Assembly: GCA_963755335.1 (NCBI GenBank)
Contig: CAVWJW010000008.1
Coordinates: 558,001 to 622,000 of the forward strand
Length of the DNA stretch: 64,000 nt
Direction: 5' to 3'
DNA from: UBA10649 sp963755335
Lineage (GTDB): Bacteria > Actinomycetota > Actinomycetes > S36-B12
Shown here one piece after another: positions 38,898 through 47,536 of this stretch. The translations under genes and the position numbers were made by a program. The notes under the pieces are model-generated. The model worked only from the letters and a program-made list of their open reading frames with translations, did no database searches and was not told the DNA's origin. Each line of letters opens with the position of its first letter. Within the stretch, counting starts at the first letter, position 1.

Positions 38898-39229
38898 CGC
38901 CCGCGCTGCCGGGGGCTGCTCATCCGATCCCGCGTTGTCAATAGGTCTGCGCATCAACGGTTTTCGGGCCGTCGGCGCGAGTTCGACGGGGTTCGGGTTG
39001 GCGACTGTTGGCTGAATCAGCGATTCCTGGATCGAGGCCCGGGTTCTCAATGGGGCATGCACCTGGGCACAAGGTCATTTCGGGCGGGACCTTGGTCCCG
39101 CTCTCCGGGTCTCTTTGGACCCGATTGTGCAAGAAAGCACAATCGGGCTCGTTTTCAACCCGGCTACCCCCATGCCGACGCGGAAAGAATGAGGACAAGG
39201 CGAATCGCCTTCCGTAGGAGGTAGGGGAA
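38898..39229 (+). other. Long untranslated leader before the hexaheme gene
   Basis: A 332 base stretch without a credible gene. It contains a strong hairpin at 39120-39147 (CCCGATTGTGC and its complement around AAGAAA), a smaller GGGACC/GGTCCC hairpin just upstream and an AAGGCG/CGCCTT hairpin near 39210, then GGAGG before ATG 39230. It could hold the end of the ccm transcript plus a new promoter, or a structured leader that controls the cytochrome. No known riboswitch class could be recognised. Confidence 0.4.
39120..39147 (+). terminator. Hairpin in the leader of the hexaheme gene
   Basis: An 11 bp perfect stem with a 6 base loop, followed by CTCGTTTTC. It is the best terminator candidate for the ccm operon, or an attenuator for the gene downstream. 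Confidence 0.65.
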
Positions 39230-40765
39230 ATGACACGAATCTCAATGCGGGATGCCGCTCGGCTGGGAGGAATCCTGGCGGGTACCGGCGTTCTGTTCGT
39301 TGGGGGATTGCTCGTCGCCAGCAGCCCAGTTCTGGCCGACAACGGCGTTCATATTTCGACGAGTGGGAATATGACCGTGGACCGCTGCGCGGGATGCCAC
39401 CGCGCACACAGTGCGCAGGCGTCTTACTTGCTCGTGGGGTCACTCACGGAAACTGCCCTGTGCCAGACATGTCACAGTTCCAGCGGAACGGGAGCGGCCA
39501 CTGACGTCATGGACGGCATTGGCTACGCCACGTCGGCGCGGGGGGGCACTGCCAGCGCCCTCAGGGGTGGTGGGTTCAGTTATGCGCTGATCGGCACCAA
39601 GGACAGCAGGCGTAACTAAGGCTTCGGTGGACGTAGGCGTCTCGGAGGCCGCTACATCCGGCCACAGCATTGATGCCAGCGCGCAGACAGCTTGGGGCGG
39701 CGGAGCGATCAACTCTGGCAATGGCACGACGGTCAATCTCCAGTGCACCTCGTGCCACGATCCGCACGGCAACGGTTCCTGGCGGATTCTGAGGGTCTTG
39801 CCAACGGGTGGCGCCGCGCTTTCTGAGCAGCCCGGTTGGCATCACGAGTTTGACCAAGAACGCAACGCTGTCGTCTGGCACGACCTACTACTACGACGTA
39901 GTCACATCCGCTGCAAACACGTTTGCCGTGACGGATCCGGTTACGGTCATCGGTTCCACTGGAGCGGATGGTCTCATCGGTGCCACCGTCAAGGTCGTTA
40001 CCGACTCGACCCACTTCACGATCTCGATGAGGTCAGTAAATATCACGTCCACGGTGACCGACGGCAAGATTTCCTACGCCTTCCCGAACCAGATCGGCAA
40101 GGTATCGGGCGATGGACGACCTCGTGACGTTCACCACGTGGGGTGTCCATGGCCTCGTGGCTGGGCAGAAGCTGAACATCTCGGGAATCACGCCGACCGG
40201 ATACAACGTTACTGGTGGGACGATCGTCGCTGCAGCGGCCAACTCTAATGTGTTCACGGTGCTAGGAACCACGACGGCCGCCTACACGTCCGGTGGCCTG
40301 ATCACAGGTACCACGAGCACCGGGTTTATCCCGGATGCACTTGGTCACGACGCGACCACGGGGCAAATGAGTCCAGCCGTCTACACGACCACCAACTACT
40401 GGGCCGTTGACGACCACAGTTACTCCGGCACGTACTCTGGCACCTTCCCCGAAGCGGCTCCGACAGCCGTCATCGCGAACATCTCCCAGTGGTGCGCAAC
40501 CTGCCACACGCGCTACATGGCCGGCTCGGGTGCCTGGGGCGTGTCGTCCGGGGACACTACCTTCACGTTCAGGCACCGTAGTCAGTCCGGTAAAGAGAAC
40601 AGCCCCAACTGTCTGCAGTGCCACGTGGCCCACGGGTCGAACGCCGCAATGAGTGGAACGGAGTCTGCAAAGGTGACGACTCCGAACGGCGCCGGTGCCG
40701 CTGGTTCCTCGAAGTTGCTCCGCGTCGACAACCGTGGCACCTGCAACATGTGCCACAACCTCTAG
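39230..40765 (+). CDS. Secreted hexaheme cytochrome c with beta-rich insert; three insertions
   Basis: A signal peptide (residues about 12-36, ending VLADNG) leads to CAGCH and CQTCH, then CTSCH. A region of about 170 residues without hemes follows, with beta-rich repeats such as VHGLVAGQKLNISGITPTGYN and VTVIGSTGADGLIGATVKVV, listed separately. CATCH, CLQCH and CNMCH lie near the C-terminus, so six hemes. The frame is broken by extra bases near 39608, 39805 and 40110; removing them gives 510 residues. GGAGG precedes ATG 39230, and a 16 bp terminator follows the stop. It probably acts as a soluble or wall-associated electron shuttle. Confidence 0.83.
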
Positions 40766-40797
40766 AGGTAACTCCCGAGGTATTCCCCACCTCCTGA

Positions 40798-40833
40798 CAG
40801 TGAGGCCCGAGCCGCAAGGCTCGGGCCTCACTG
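40798..40833 (+). terminator. Strong terminator after the hexaheme gene
   Basis: A perfect 16 bp stem (CAGTGAGGCCCGAGCC and its complement) with a GCAA loop, followed by CTTCTCC. It ends the cytochrome module. Confidence 0.9.
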
Positions 40834-40860
40834 CTTCTCCTCGCCGCTAGGCTGCTTGAC

Positions 40861-41241
40861 ATGCCTGAACTCATCCCCGCGCCCGCGATCGTCCCCGTCC
40901 CCGGCGGCAAGATCATCGAGGAGTACGTCGGCCATGCGTCAAGCGGCGACGGCGACGTCTCGGTTGCCCACATGATTGCTCCGCGCGGCTGGGATGAGCC
41001 CTTCCAGACACCCGAGTTCGACGAGTTCACCGTGGTACTCGACGGATCTATTGACGTAGAGCACGACGACGGCGTGACACATGTTCGGGCCGGGCAGGCC
41101 ATCATCACGAGGGCTCACGAGCGCATCCGCTACACCACCGCCGAGGGCGCCCGCTACATCGCCGTCTGCCTGCCGGCCTTCCACGGTGACATCGTTCATC
41201 GCGACGATGACGACGAGTACGACCGCGACCCCGAGGAGTAG
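40861..41241 (+). CDS. Cupin-domain protein
   Basis: A 126-residue single-domain cupin. The barrel motifs are only partly conserved: EFDEFTVVLDGSIDVEHDDGVTHVRAGQA, seen as two joined halves, gives the G(X)5 region, while the second histidine motif is weak. The C-terminus is very acidic. Family members are often isomerases or small-molecule sensors; the ligand is unknown. TAGGCT precedes ATG 40861 by seven bases, suggesting a leaderless start. An IS481-type transposase remnant begins directly after its stop. Confidence 0.8.
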   Translation: MPELIPAPAIVPVPGGKIIEEYVGHASSGDGDVSVAHMIAPRGWDEPFQTPEFDEFTVVLDGSIDVEHDDGVTHVRAGQAIITRAHERIRYTTAEGARYIAVCLPAFHGDIVHRDDDDEYDRDPEE

Positions 41242-41244
41242 GTC

Positions 41245-41872
41245 GTCGCGCGCTACGAGCGGGCCAATCCGGGGACCTGGTCCACGTGGACGTGAAGAAG
41301 TTCGGGCTGATCCCGCCCGGCGGCGGCTGGAAGGTCAACGAGTACACCGGCCGCGCGGGGCGGTTCCGGATCGAGGCCCAGCGTCGCCGGGACAAGGCAC
41401 GGCGCGGAACCGGTCGCGCGGGATACACCTATGTCCACTCGGCAGTCGATGACCACACGAGGTTGGCGTACTCCGAAGTCCACGACGACGAGAGCCACCG
41501 CCACGACGATCGGGTTCTGGCTCCGAGCCGTCGCCTTCTTCGCCAAGCACGGCATCACCGTCCGCGAAGTCCTCAGCGACAACGGGCCGAACTACCGATC
41601 CGGCACCTGGACTCAAACGAACCACGATGCCGGCATCCAGGTGCTCCGCACCCAGGCCTACCGACCCCAGACCAACGGGAAGGTGGAGAGATTCCAGCGC
41701 ACCCTGCGCGACGAATGGGGCTACGCCAAGGCCTGCGGGTCCGAATCAGCCCGCCGCAACGCCTTGACCAGTTGGCTGCACATCTACAACCATCACAGGC
41801 CACACACCGCACTCGGCGGCAAGCCACCCGTTACCCGCGTGACCAACCTGCCTGGGCGGAACAAGCAGGGCT
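41245..41872 (+). pseudogene. IS481 family transposase remnant
   Basis: Only the catalytic (rve) half of an IS481-type transposase remains: it begins at RYERANPGDLVHVDVKKFG and runs through the DDE elements VDV, SDNGPNY and NGKVERFQ to VTNLPGRN. The N-terminal helix-turn-helix part is missing. The frame also breaks near 41272 and 41490. The right side is cut off by the next insertion sequence at 41873. Confidence 0.85.
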
Positions 41873-43024
41873 TGCGGATCACGGGTCGGGGTGACGGTCG
41901 GCGTCTCTGGACGGCTGGTGGATGGTGGTCAGGCGGCAGTCTGCGGTAATGCGCGGCTGGAGGTGGCGCTTGACCTGCAACGGGGTGCGGCCGTGCATGT
42001 AGTGGCCGTGGTTAGGGCGGCGGTGGTTGTAGTCGACGATCCAGGTCTGCAGCGACCGCTCGAGCAGCGCGATGTCGTCGACGCGTCCGCGGTGGAAGTG
42101 CGGGCGGAAGAACTCGGGGAGCACGGTGCCGTGGAAGCGCTCGCACACCGAGTTGTGGTTCGGGGACCGGGGTGGGATCCGGTGATGGACCAGTACCATC
42201 GAGGTGACCTGCGCGGTCGAACGCCTTGCGGATGAACTCGGGGCCGTTGTCGGAGAGCACGCCGCTCAGCGTGATGCCGAGCTGGCGCAGCGCCTTCTTG
42301 AGGTGGTCCAGGAACGCCGGCAGCGACGGCGGCGGTCTTGTCGCCGACGATGAGCTGGACAACGGCGTGCGGGTGGCGACGTCGACGGCGGTGAGCTGCC
42401 AGACCGCACCGACGCCCTTGAAACGGCCCACGTAGAACGTGTCCAGGGACACGACCTGACCGGGGCGGGAGGCGAACATGCGGGAATTCCGAACGGGCCT
42501 TCCATGGCCGCGGCGGTGAGCAGGCCGGCGTCGGCAGCGGTGATCGACGCCAACGCGGCGACCCGCTGCCAGGGCGGTGCCCAGATGATGGCGACGCAGG
42601 ACCTTCGCAACTCCGGAGGCGGACCGGTGGACGCCGCGGTCGGCGAGGTGCCGCAGCAGGGTCCGAGGTCCGAGCATGGGTCGGGCGATCGCCTCGGACA
42701 GGATCGCCGCGACCTCCTCGCGGCTCATCGCGTTCGGCTGATGCGAGGCCCGACGATCGTGGGGCGGCAGGGCCGACGGTCCGTACGCGGAGTCGGCCGT
42801 TGATCCACTCGTAATACGTGTTGCGGGAGACGCCGAACACCTCGCAGGCGTGAGTGACGTTGCCGCACTTGGCGGCGTGCTCGATGAATCGGACACGACG
42901 GTCGTACACAATGTCCTCGTGGGTCACGGGATGGCTTCCGGTTCTCTAGATCTCGCAATCCAGAGACTGCCTCCCGTGACCCACCCGAGGGCACGACCGG
43001 TGTCACCTCAACCCGTGATCCGCA
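41873..43024. mobile_element. IS481-like insertion sequence, about 1.15 kb
   Basis: Inverted ends of about 28 bases face inward: TGCGGATCACGGGTCGGGGT at 41873 and TGCGGATCACGGGTTGAGGT on the minus strand from 43024. Between them lies a minus-strand transposase. It abuts the IS481 remnant on the left and an IS5-type element on the right. No target duplication was evident. Confidence 0.75.
41879..42927 (-). pseudogene. IS481-like transposase, multiply frameshifted
   Basis: From GTG 42927 the product starts MTHEDIVYDRRVRFIEHAAK with an N-terminal helix-turn-helix (VTHACEVFGVSRNTYYEW). The catalytic domain is readable across several frames: VVSLDTFYVGRFKGVG, LSDNGPEFIRKAF, and SPNHNSVCERFHGTVLPEFF with the final Glu. 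It ends at 41879 inside the left inverted repeat. At least four frame changes occur, so it is inactive as read, although sequencing errors may contribute. Confidence 0.8.
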
Positions 43025-43027
43025 GGA

Positions 43028-43996
43028 CTAGGGCGTGTCTCTGAATTCATGTCAGCCAGAGGATGATCGCGGCGGACGACTCCGCCTCGGAAGACCACTG
43101 CGTGCTTGTCGTAGCGGGTCGCCAGGCCGCGCCAGTTCTTCATGTGGTTGAACGCCCGCTCGATGACGTTGCGGTTCTTGTAGTCGGCGGCGTCGAAGGT
43201 CACGGGGCGTCCACCGCGTGAGCCCTTGTTCTTGCGATGCCGGATCTGGTCGGATGGTTCGGGGATCACCGCGACGATTCCGCGAGACCGCAGGGCAGCG
43301 CGGTGCGTTCGAGCGGAATAGGCCTTGTCGGCGCGCAGCGCGACCGGTGTCGTTCGTGGCCGGCCCGGCCCGGACCGCGGGATCCGAAGCTCGGCGAGGA
43401 GCCTCGGCAGCGCTGGGGAATCATTGGCCTGACCGGGAGTGACCGCGATGACCAGCGGAAGCCCGTTGCCATCAACCAGGGCGTGGGTCTTGGTTGTCAG
43501 CCCACCACGGGATCGACCGATCGCATGATCATCAGGTTCAGCGGGCGGATCCTTGTAGTTCGACTGTGCCCCCTGTGTGGGAACTGGGCCCGCCCTGAGA
43601 CCTCGCAGCGGTCGCACCGTGCTGATGAACCCTGCGATGAGGTCGAGTCGACCGAGACCCTCCAGTCGATCTCACCGCGCGCATCAGCCGCGACCTGCAA
43701 CGCGGTCAGGACCTTGTCCCAGGTCCCGTCGGTCGAGAACCGGTGGTGCCGCTTCCAGACCGTCTGCCACGGACCGAAGTCCGCAGGAAGATCACGCCAG
43801 GCAACCCCGGTCCGATAGCGATAGATCGCGCCCTCGACCAGCAGCCGGTGATCCCGCATCGGCCGGCCCATCGCGCCCTTCACCGGCGGCAAGACCGACT
43901 CGATCTGGGCCCACATCTCATCACTCAGCACCGCCGTTCGGCTCATCTGCCCAGCATCAAGCCCGAACCCCGCTCAACATCGGAGACACGCCCTAG
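43028..43996. mobile_element. IS5 family insertion sequence flanked by CTAG
   Basis: Terminal inverted repeats GGGCGTGTCTC at 43031 and GAGACACGCCC ending at 43993 delimit a 0.96 kb element. CTAG occurs at both junctions (43028-43031 and 43993-43996), consistent with a CTAG or TA target duplication. The right-hand copy provides the stop codon of the EamA gene. Confidence 0.85.
43047..43946 (-). pseudogene. IS5 family transposase, frameshifted
   Basis: The N-terminal part is MSRTAVLSDEMWAQIESVLP with the DUF4096-like helix-turn-helix and YRTGVAWRDLP. The DDE part contains HAIGRSRGGLTTKTHALVDG, PVALRADKAYSA and the final NVIERAFNHMKNWRGLATRYDK, written as adjoining pieces. Frames change twice near 43600-43650 and once near 43080. 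Removing one base at each site restores a single chain ending ILWLT at 43047, the normal end of this group. So it is probably one intact gene with errors rather than a programmed-frameshift pair. Confidence 0.8.
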
Positions 43997-44835
43997 CTCA
44001 CCAGGCTCAGTGCGGTCACTCCGACCAGGATCACTGCGACGCCGGTGATCTGGATGCGGCCCAGCTTCTCCTTGAACAGGAAGTACGCGAGCACCGCCGC
44101 CAACGGCGCGAACTGCGATGCCAACACTGACGTGACGGCAACGTCGTACTGGGCGCCGATCGAGAACGACGTGAATCCGATCACCTCGGCGAAGGCCATC
44201 CCGATGACGAGCGGAACGGTTGAGCGCGTGATCTGAAGGCGGCGGGTCAGGAGCAGTGGCACGAACAGCACCAGCACTCCGACGAGACGGGCCGGCAGCA
44301 GAACCCAGGAGATGGGGACGTCGCCGCTGGCATGCCCCGCCGCGTACAGCGAGGCACCGAACACGATGGCCGCCCCGGAGGCCAGCAGGACCGCGACAAC
44401 GGGTCGCTCGTGAGCCAGCGGAGCGGGATCGGGTCCGGTCGCGGCGAGGACGATGCCGATAACGATGACGAGCAGCAGCGCCGCCACGACGGGGGCGATG
44501 CTCTGGCCGAGCAGGGCGGCGATCACGGCGGCGAGCGCGCCCTCGGTGGCCAGGATCGGGGTGATGACGCCGACTTTGCCGAAGCGGTAGGCCGATGACG
44601 CCAGGAGCAGGCCTCCGACGTTGCCGAGGCCGGTCAGTGCCAGCCATCCCGCGTTCGCCGGAACACTCTCAGGCATGCCCGAGAGGGCCAAGAAGGGCAT
44701 GGTGATGAGCAGGCCGAGGGCCATTGTCCAGGCGACGGACGACATGGGGCTGATGATCTTCACCGTTCGCGAGGCCATCAGCGAACTCGCGGCGAAGCAC
44801 AGGGCTGTGCCCAGGCCGAAGACGATGCTGATCAC
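43993..44835 (-). CDS. EamA/DMT family transporter
   Basis: A 280-residue exporter of the drug/metabolite superfamily with ten hydrophobic segments in two EamA repeats. The second repeat ends SVLASQFAPLAAVLAYFLFKEKLGRIQI, in two adjacent pieces, followed by GVAVILVGVTALSL, as is typical. Start GTG 44835 is six bases after a TAGGTT -10 box. Its stop codon TAG lies in the CTAG target of the neighbouring IS5 element, so the final residue or two may have been altered by that insertion. Substrate unknown. Confidence 0.87.
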   Translation of the reverse strand: MISIVFGLGTALCFAASSLMASRTVKIISPMSSVAWTMALGLLITMPFLALSGMPESVPANAGWLALTGLGNVGGLLLASSAYRFGKVGVITPILATEGALAAVIAALLGQSIAPVVAALLLVIVIGIVLAATGPDPAPLAHERPVVAVLLASGAAIVFGASLYAAGHASGDVPISWVLLPARLVGVLVLFVPLLLTRRLQITRSTVPLVIGMAFAEVIGFTSFSIGAQYDVAVTSVLASQFAPLAAVLAYFLFKEKLGRIQITGVAVILVGVTALSLVS

Positions 44836-44841
44836 CGCGAC

Positions 44842-44847
44842 AACCTA
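44842..44847 (-). promoter_or_regulatory. -10 box of a leaderless EamA transcript
   Basis: On the minus strand TAGGTT ends six bases before GTG 44835; no ribosome-binding site is present. Confidence 0.45.
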
Positions 44848-45026
44848 CCGGCCGATAGCGCGGCTCCGAATTCGAGCGGTTGCGCCCGCGCAACGAGTTA
44901 CGTAGCCTTCGGTCCGACGCGACCGACCCGAGGTCGTGCTGCTCGGTAGAGGTGCCGCCCGCAAGGGCCAACCGACCGGGGGGGATGCTGGAGGTGCGGG
45001 GGCTACCCCGTTGGGGGGCGAAGCAG

Positions 45027-45232
45027 TGAACGCCGAAGTCCATTTCGACTGGACTGCCGACCGCACGATGTCGGTAGAGACCAGTCCGTCCGGACTGGTC
45101 ATCACCGCACACCCGGGACTCTCCACCGCAGAGGTTGAAATAGCCTGCGCGGAACTGGGGGATCACGGTCCTGCGGTACTCGCGGCATGGCGGTCCGCCG
45201 TTGGGCTCACTGACTCACCTCTGGCCAGGTGA
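45027..45232 (+). CDS. Small hypothetical protein
   Basis: A possible 68-residue protein from GTG 45027 (an in-frame ATG at 45069 is an alternative). It has no membrane segment, no cysteine motif and no recognised domain. A weak GGCGAAG lies upstream. Its 3' end overlaps the end of the convergent XRE gene by 26 bases. It may not be expressed. The remaining bases between 44848 and 45026 show nothing else. Confidence 0.35.
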
Positions 45233-45536
45233 ACTGGATCGTCTGGCCGCTTCGGGTAACTACCGGCGGGGTGTCTGCCTGCGGATCGACGGCGCCGATG
45301 CGCACCAGCAGTTCGTAGACGCTGACCTGCAGGCCAGTGGCCAGCTTCTCCAGGGCATCCACCCGAGGGCGCTGCTGCTGCCGGAAGATCCTGCTCAGAT
45401 TGCCCTTGTCCGAGGAGCAGCGTTCCGCGAGTTCTTCGAGTGACGTCACGCTGAGATCGCGCATCCTGGCCCGCAGCCAAGCCGCGCTCTGCTCTGGTGT
45501 TGCTCGCAACGTGCCGACCCCAACCCCTACATCCAA
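45207..45536 (-). CDS. XRE-type helix-turn-helix regulator
   Basis: A short DNA-binding protein of about 109 residues. The helix-turn-helix is SLEELAERCSSDKGNLSRIF followed by RQQQRPRVDALEKLATGL, a clear XRE/Cro pattern. The C-terminus is a short beta-like tail. The start is uncertain: TTG 45536 with a weak AGG is the longest reasonable choice and later starts are possible. It is divergent from the Lsr2 gene over 166 bases. Confidence 0.7.
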   Translation of the reverse strand: MDVGVGVGTLRATPEQSAAWLRARMRDLSVTSLEELAERCSSDKGNLSRIFRQQQRPRVDALEKLATGLQVSVYELLVRIGAVDPQADTPPVVTRSGQTIQFTWPEVSQ

Positions 45537-45702
45537 TGCCTGACGTTGGGTGTAGTCGATATACGCATGTGAGTGACACGGCCCTTCGCCCACCCTTGAC
45601 GATATAGGACGTGTACGGCCTGGCGGAACACTCGTCAAGCGTTTGACCCAAACGGGCGGCGAGGCGCCTGACCCTGAGTGTGCGCTGGTGCAGGATGGGT
45701 CC
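45537..45702. promoter_or_regulatory. XRE/lsr2 divergent control region
   Basis: It holds two copies of CGATATA about 43 bases apart (near 45559 and 45599) and the palindrome GTCAAGCGTTTGAC at 45634-45647. Either could be an operator for the XRE protein. CAGGAT at 45691-45696 is six bases from the lsr2 GTG, in leaderless spacing. All regulatory roles are inferred. Confidence 0.4.
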
Positions 45703-46053
45703 GTGGCCAAGAAGACGCTCATCATCGATGACATCACCGGCGAGACGGGTGCTCGCACGCACGCCTTTCGCCTCGACGGGGTCGAGTACGAGATCGATCT
45801 GACGGACTCCTCGTTGGGGGAGCTTCGGACGGCCCTGAAGCCGTACCTGAGGGCCGCACGGCAGGTCTCGGCCAGTGGCATTCCCGCGCCACGTGCCCGG
45901 CGCGGAGCTTCGCCTCCCCCGACGAAACCCACGTCCACGGAGGCTGCGGTCATCCGGGCCTGGGCGCGAGCGAACGGCGTCGCCGTCACTGAGCGGGGAC
46001 GTGTCGCCCCACCGGTCCGGGACGCGTGGTTGGCGGCAGGCTCCCCCCGGTAG
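45703..46053 (+). CDS. lsr2: Lsr2 family nucleoid-associated protein
   Basis: A 116-residue histone-like protein. It begins AKKTLIIDDITGE, as Lsr2 does, and has the dimerisation strand HAFRLDGVEYEIDLTD. After a basic linker, the C-terminal DNA-binding domain reads AVIRAWARANGVAVTERGRVAPPVRDAW, in two adjoining parts, with RGR as the AT-hook-like minor-groove motif. Lsr2 silences AT-rich, often foreign, DNA. GTG 45703 gives the family N-terminus; the longer upstream frame is not conserved. It is close to the insertion sequences and cytochrome module. Confidence 0.88.
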   Translation: MAKKTLIIDDITGETGARTHAFRLDGVEYEIDLTDSSLGELRTALKPYLRAARQVSASGIPAPRARRGASPPPTKPTSTEAAVIRAWARANGVAVTERGRVAPPVRDAWLAAGSPR

Positions 46054-46056
46054 GTT
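46051..46056 (+). promoter_or_regulatory. -10 box of a leaderless adenosine deaminase transcript
   Basis: TAGGTT ends six bases before ATG 46063. It overlaps the lsr2 stop. Confidence 0.45.
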
Positions 46057-46062
46057 CGGGGG

Positions 46063-47209
46063 ATGGTCTCCGATGCAGGAACGTACGCGCCCGTCCCGTC
46101 CGACCTGATCAAGCGCGCACCCAAGGTGCTGCTGCACGATCACCTCGACGGTGGCATGCGCCCGGAGACGATCGTCGAGCTCGCCGACCAGAGCGGCTAC
46201 GCCGATCTCCCGTCCCAGGATCCGGCCGTCCTGCGCCGCGTGGTTCCGCGAGGCCGCCGATTCCGGCTCGCTGGAGCGCTACCTCGAAACCTTCGCGCAC
46301 ACGGTCGGTGTCACGCAGACGGCCGAGGGCCTGCGCCGGGTCGCCCGTGAGGCCGCAGTGGACCTCGCCGCCGACGGCGTCGTCTATGCCGAGGTCCGCT
46401 TCGCTCCCGAACTCCACTTCGAGCAGGGGCTGAACGAGCACCAGATCGTCGAGGCGGTTCTCGCTGGGCTCGCCGAGGGTCAGCGGCTGGCGAAGACAGC
46501 GGGCAATCCGATCCGCGTCGGGCTCCTGCTGACCGCGATCCGCACGGCGACGCACTCCCGGCGCATCGCCGAGCTCGCCGTCGAGTACCGCGACCGCGGA
46601 GTCGTCGGCTTCGACATCGCCGGCGCCGAGGCCGGCTTCCCGCCCACGCGCCACCTGGACGCCTTCGAGTACCTGCGGCGTGAGAACGCCCACTTCACCA
46701 TCCATGCCGGCGAGGCCTTCGGCCTGCCGAGCATCTGGGAGGCGCTCCAGTGGTGCGGCGCCGAGCGGCTCGGTCATGGCGTGCGGATCGTCGACGACAT
46801 CACGACGGGGCCGGACGGCGAGGCGCACTTGGGCCGGCTGGCCGAGTTCGTCCGCGATCGCCGCATCCCGCTGGAGATGTGCCCGTCCTCCAACGTGCAG
46901 ACCGGCGCGGCCGAGAGCATCGAGCGGCATCCGATCGGCCTGCTGCGCCGACTCGGCTTTCGCGTGACCGTGAACACCGACAACCGGCTGATGTCGGGCA
47001 CGTCCATGTCGAAGGAGATGGAGCTGCTCAGCAACGCCTTCGGATACGGGCTCAACGACCTGCAGTGGTTCACGGTGAACGCCATGAAGAGCGCCTTCAT
47101 CCCGTTCGACGAGCGACTGGTCATCATCAACGAGCGCATCAAGCCCGAGTACTCGTCGCTGCGAGCGGTGCTGGCCGAGAGGCTCACCGACCGGACGTCG
47201 CAGCTGTGA
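46063..47209 (+). CDS. add: Adenosine deaminase; one insertion
   Basis: A zinc-dependent amidohydrolase that converts (deoxy)adenosine to (deoxy)inosine. The metal motif KVLLHDHLDGG is at residue 20. FTIHAGEAFG carries the zinc-binding His and catalytic Glu, ERLGHGVRI the next His, and VTVNTDN the final Asp. An extra base near 46240 breaks the frame after residue 59; without it the protein is 381 residues, standard for actinobacterial Add. It supplies inosine to the purine-nucleoside phosphorylase near 54 kb. Confidence 0.92.
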
Positions 47210-47248
47210 TCCGGTTACGCTGAAGGTCACTTCGAGGGGAGATCGGCG

Positions 47249-47515
47249 ATGGCACTGCTGGAAGTCGTGGAGAGCAGCCAAGGACGTGTCAATGACCTCC
47301 GCCACGAGCTGGAGAAGGCACGGGTCGCGCTGGATCGCACGGACGCCGTCCTCGGCGCAGCGGACGAGGGGCTCGTCAAGGCGGAGTCCGCGATCGTCAC
47401 CACGAAGAAGTGGACGCCCGTTGGTCTCGTGGTGCTCGGCGCCATCGTCGTGGTCGGCGTGGGTGCTGTAATCGTCCTGCGCAAACGTCGCAAGCACGAC
47501 GCGTTCGACGAGTAG
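47249..47515 (+). CDS. Small single-pass membrane protein with coiled-coil
   Basis: An 88-residue protein. Residues 5-50 are charged and heptad-like (LRHELEKARVALDRTDAVL), probably a coiled coil. One membrane helix follows (about 57-76), then a basic tail RKRRKHDAFDE. GGGGAG precedes ATG 47249. No family recognised; it may be an envelope or cell-division accessory protein, but nothing in the sequence proves it. Confidence 0.65.
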   Translation: MALLEVVESSQGRVNDLRHELEKARVALDRTDAVLGAADEGLVKAESAIVTTKKWTPVGLVVLGAIVVVGVGAVIVLRKRRKHDAFDE

Positions 47516-47536
47516 GCGAAGGGCGCGGCACGGGGG

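Noticed and set aside
38990..39229. Cyclic di-GMP riboswitch before the hexaheme gene
   Set aside because: A stretch resembling the 3' part of the GEMM motif occurs only in reverse complement, and the conserved 5' part with its GCAAAG core is missing on both strands.
43497..43650. Programmed -1 frameshift between two IS5 transposase frames
   Set aside because: A third frame supplies the missing conserved block, and two single-base deletions restore one continuous chain. No slippery heptamer is present, so sequence errors explain it better.
45043..46143. Large minus-strand frames across lsr2 and the XRE region
   Set aside because: Only the segment 45207-45536 carries a helix-turn-helix; the rest overlaps lsr2, whose plus-strand product is clearly conserved.
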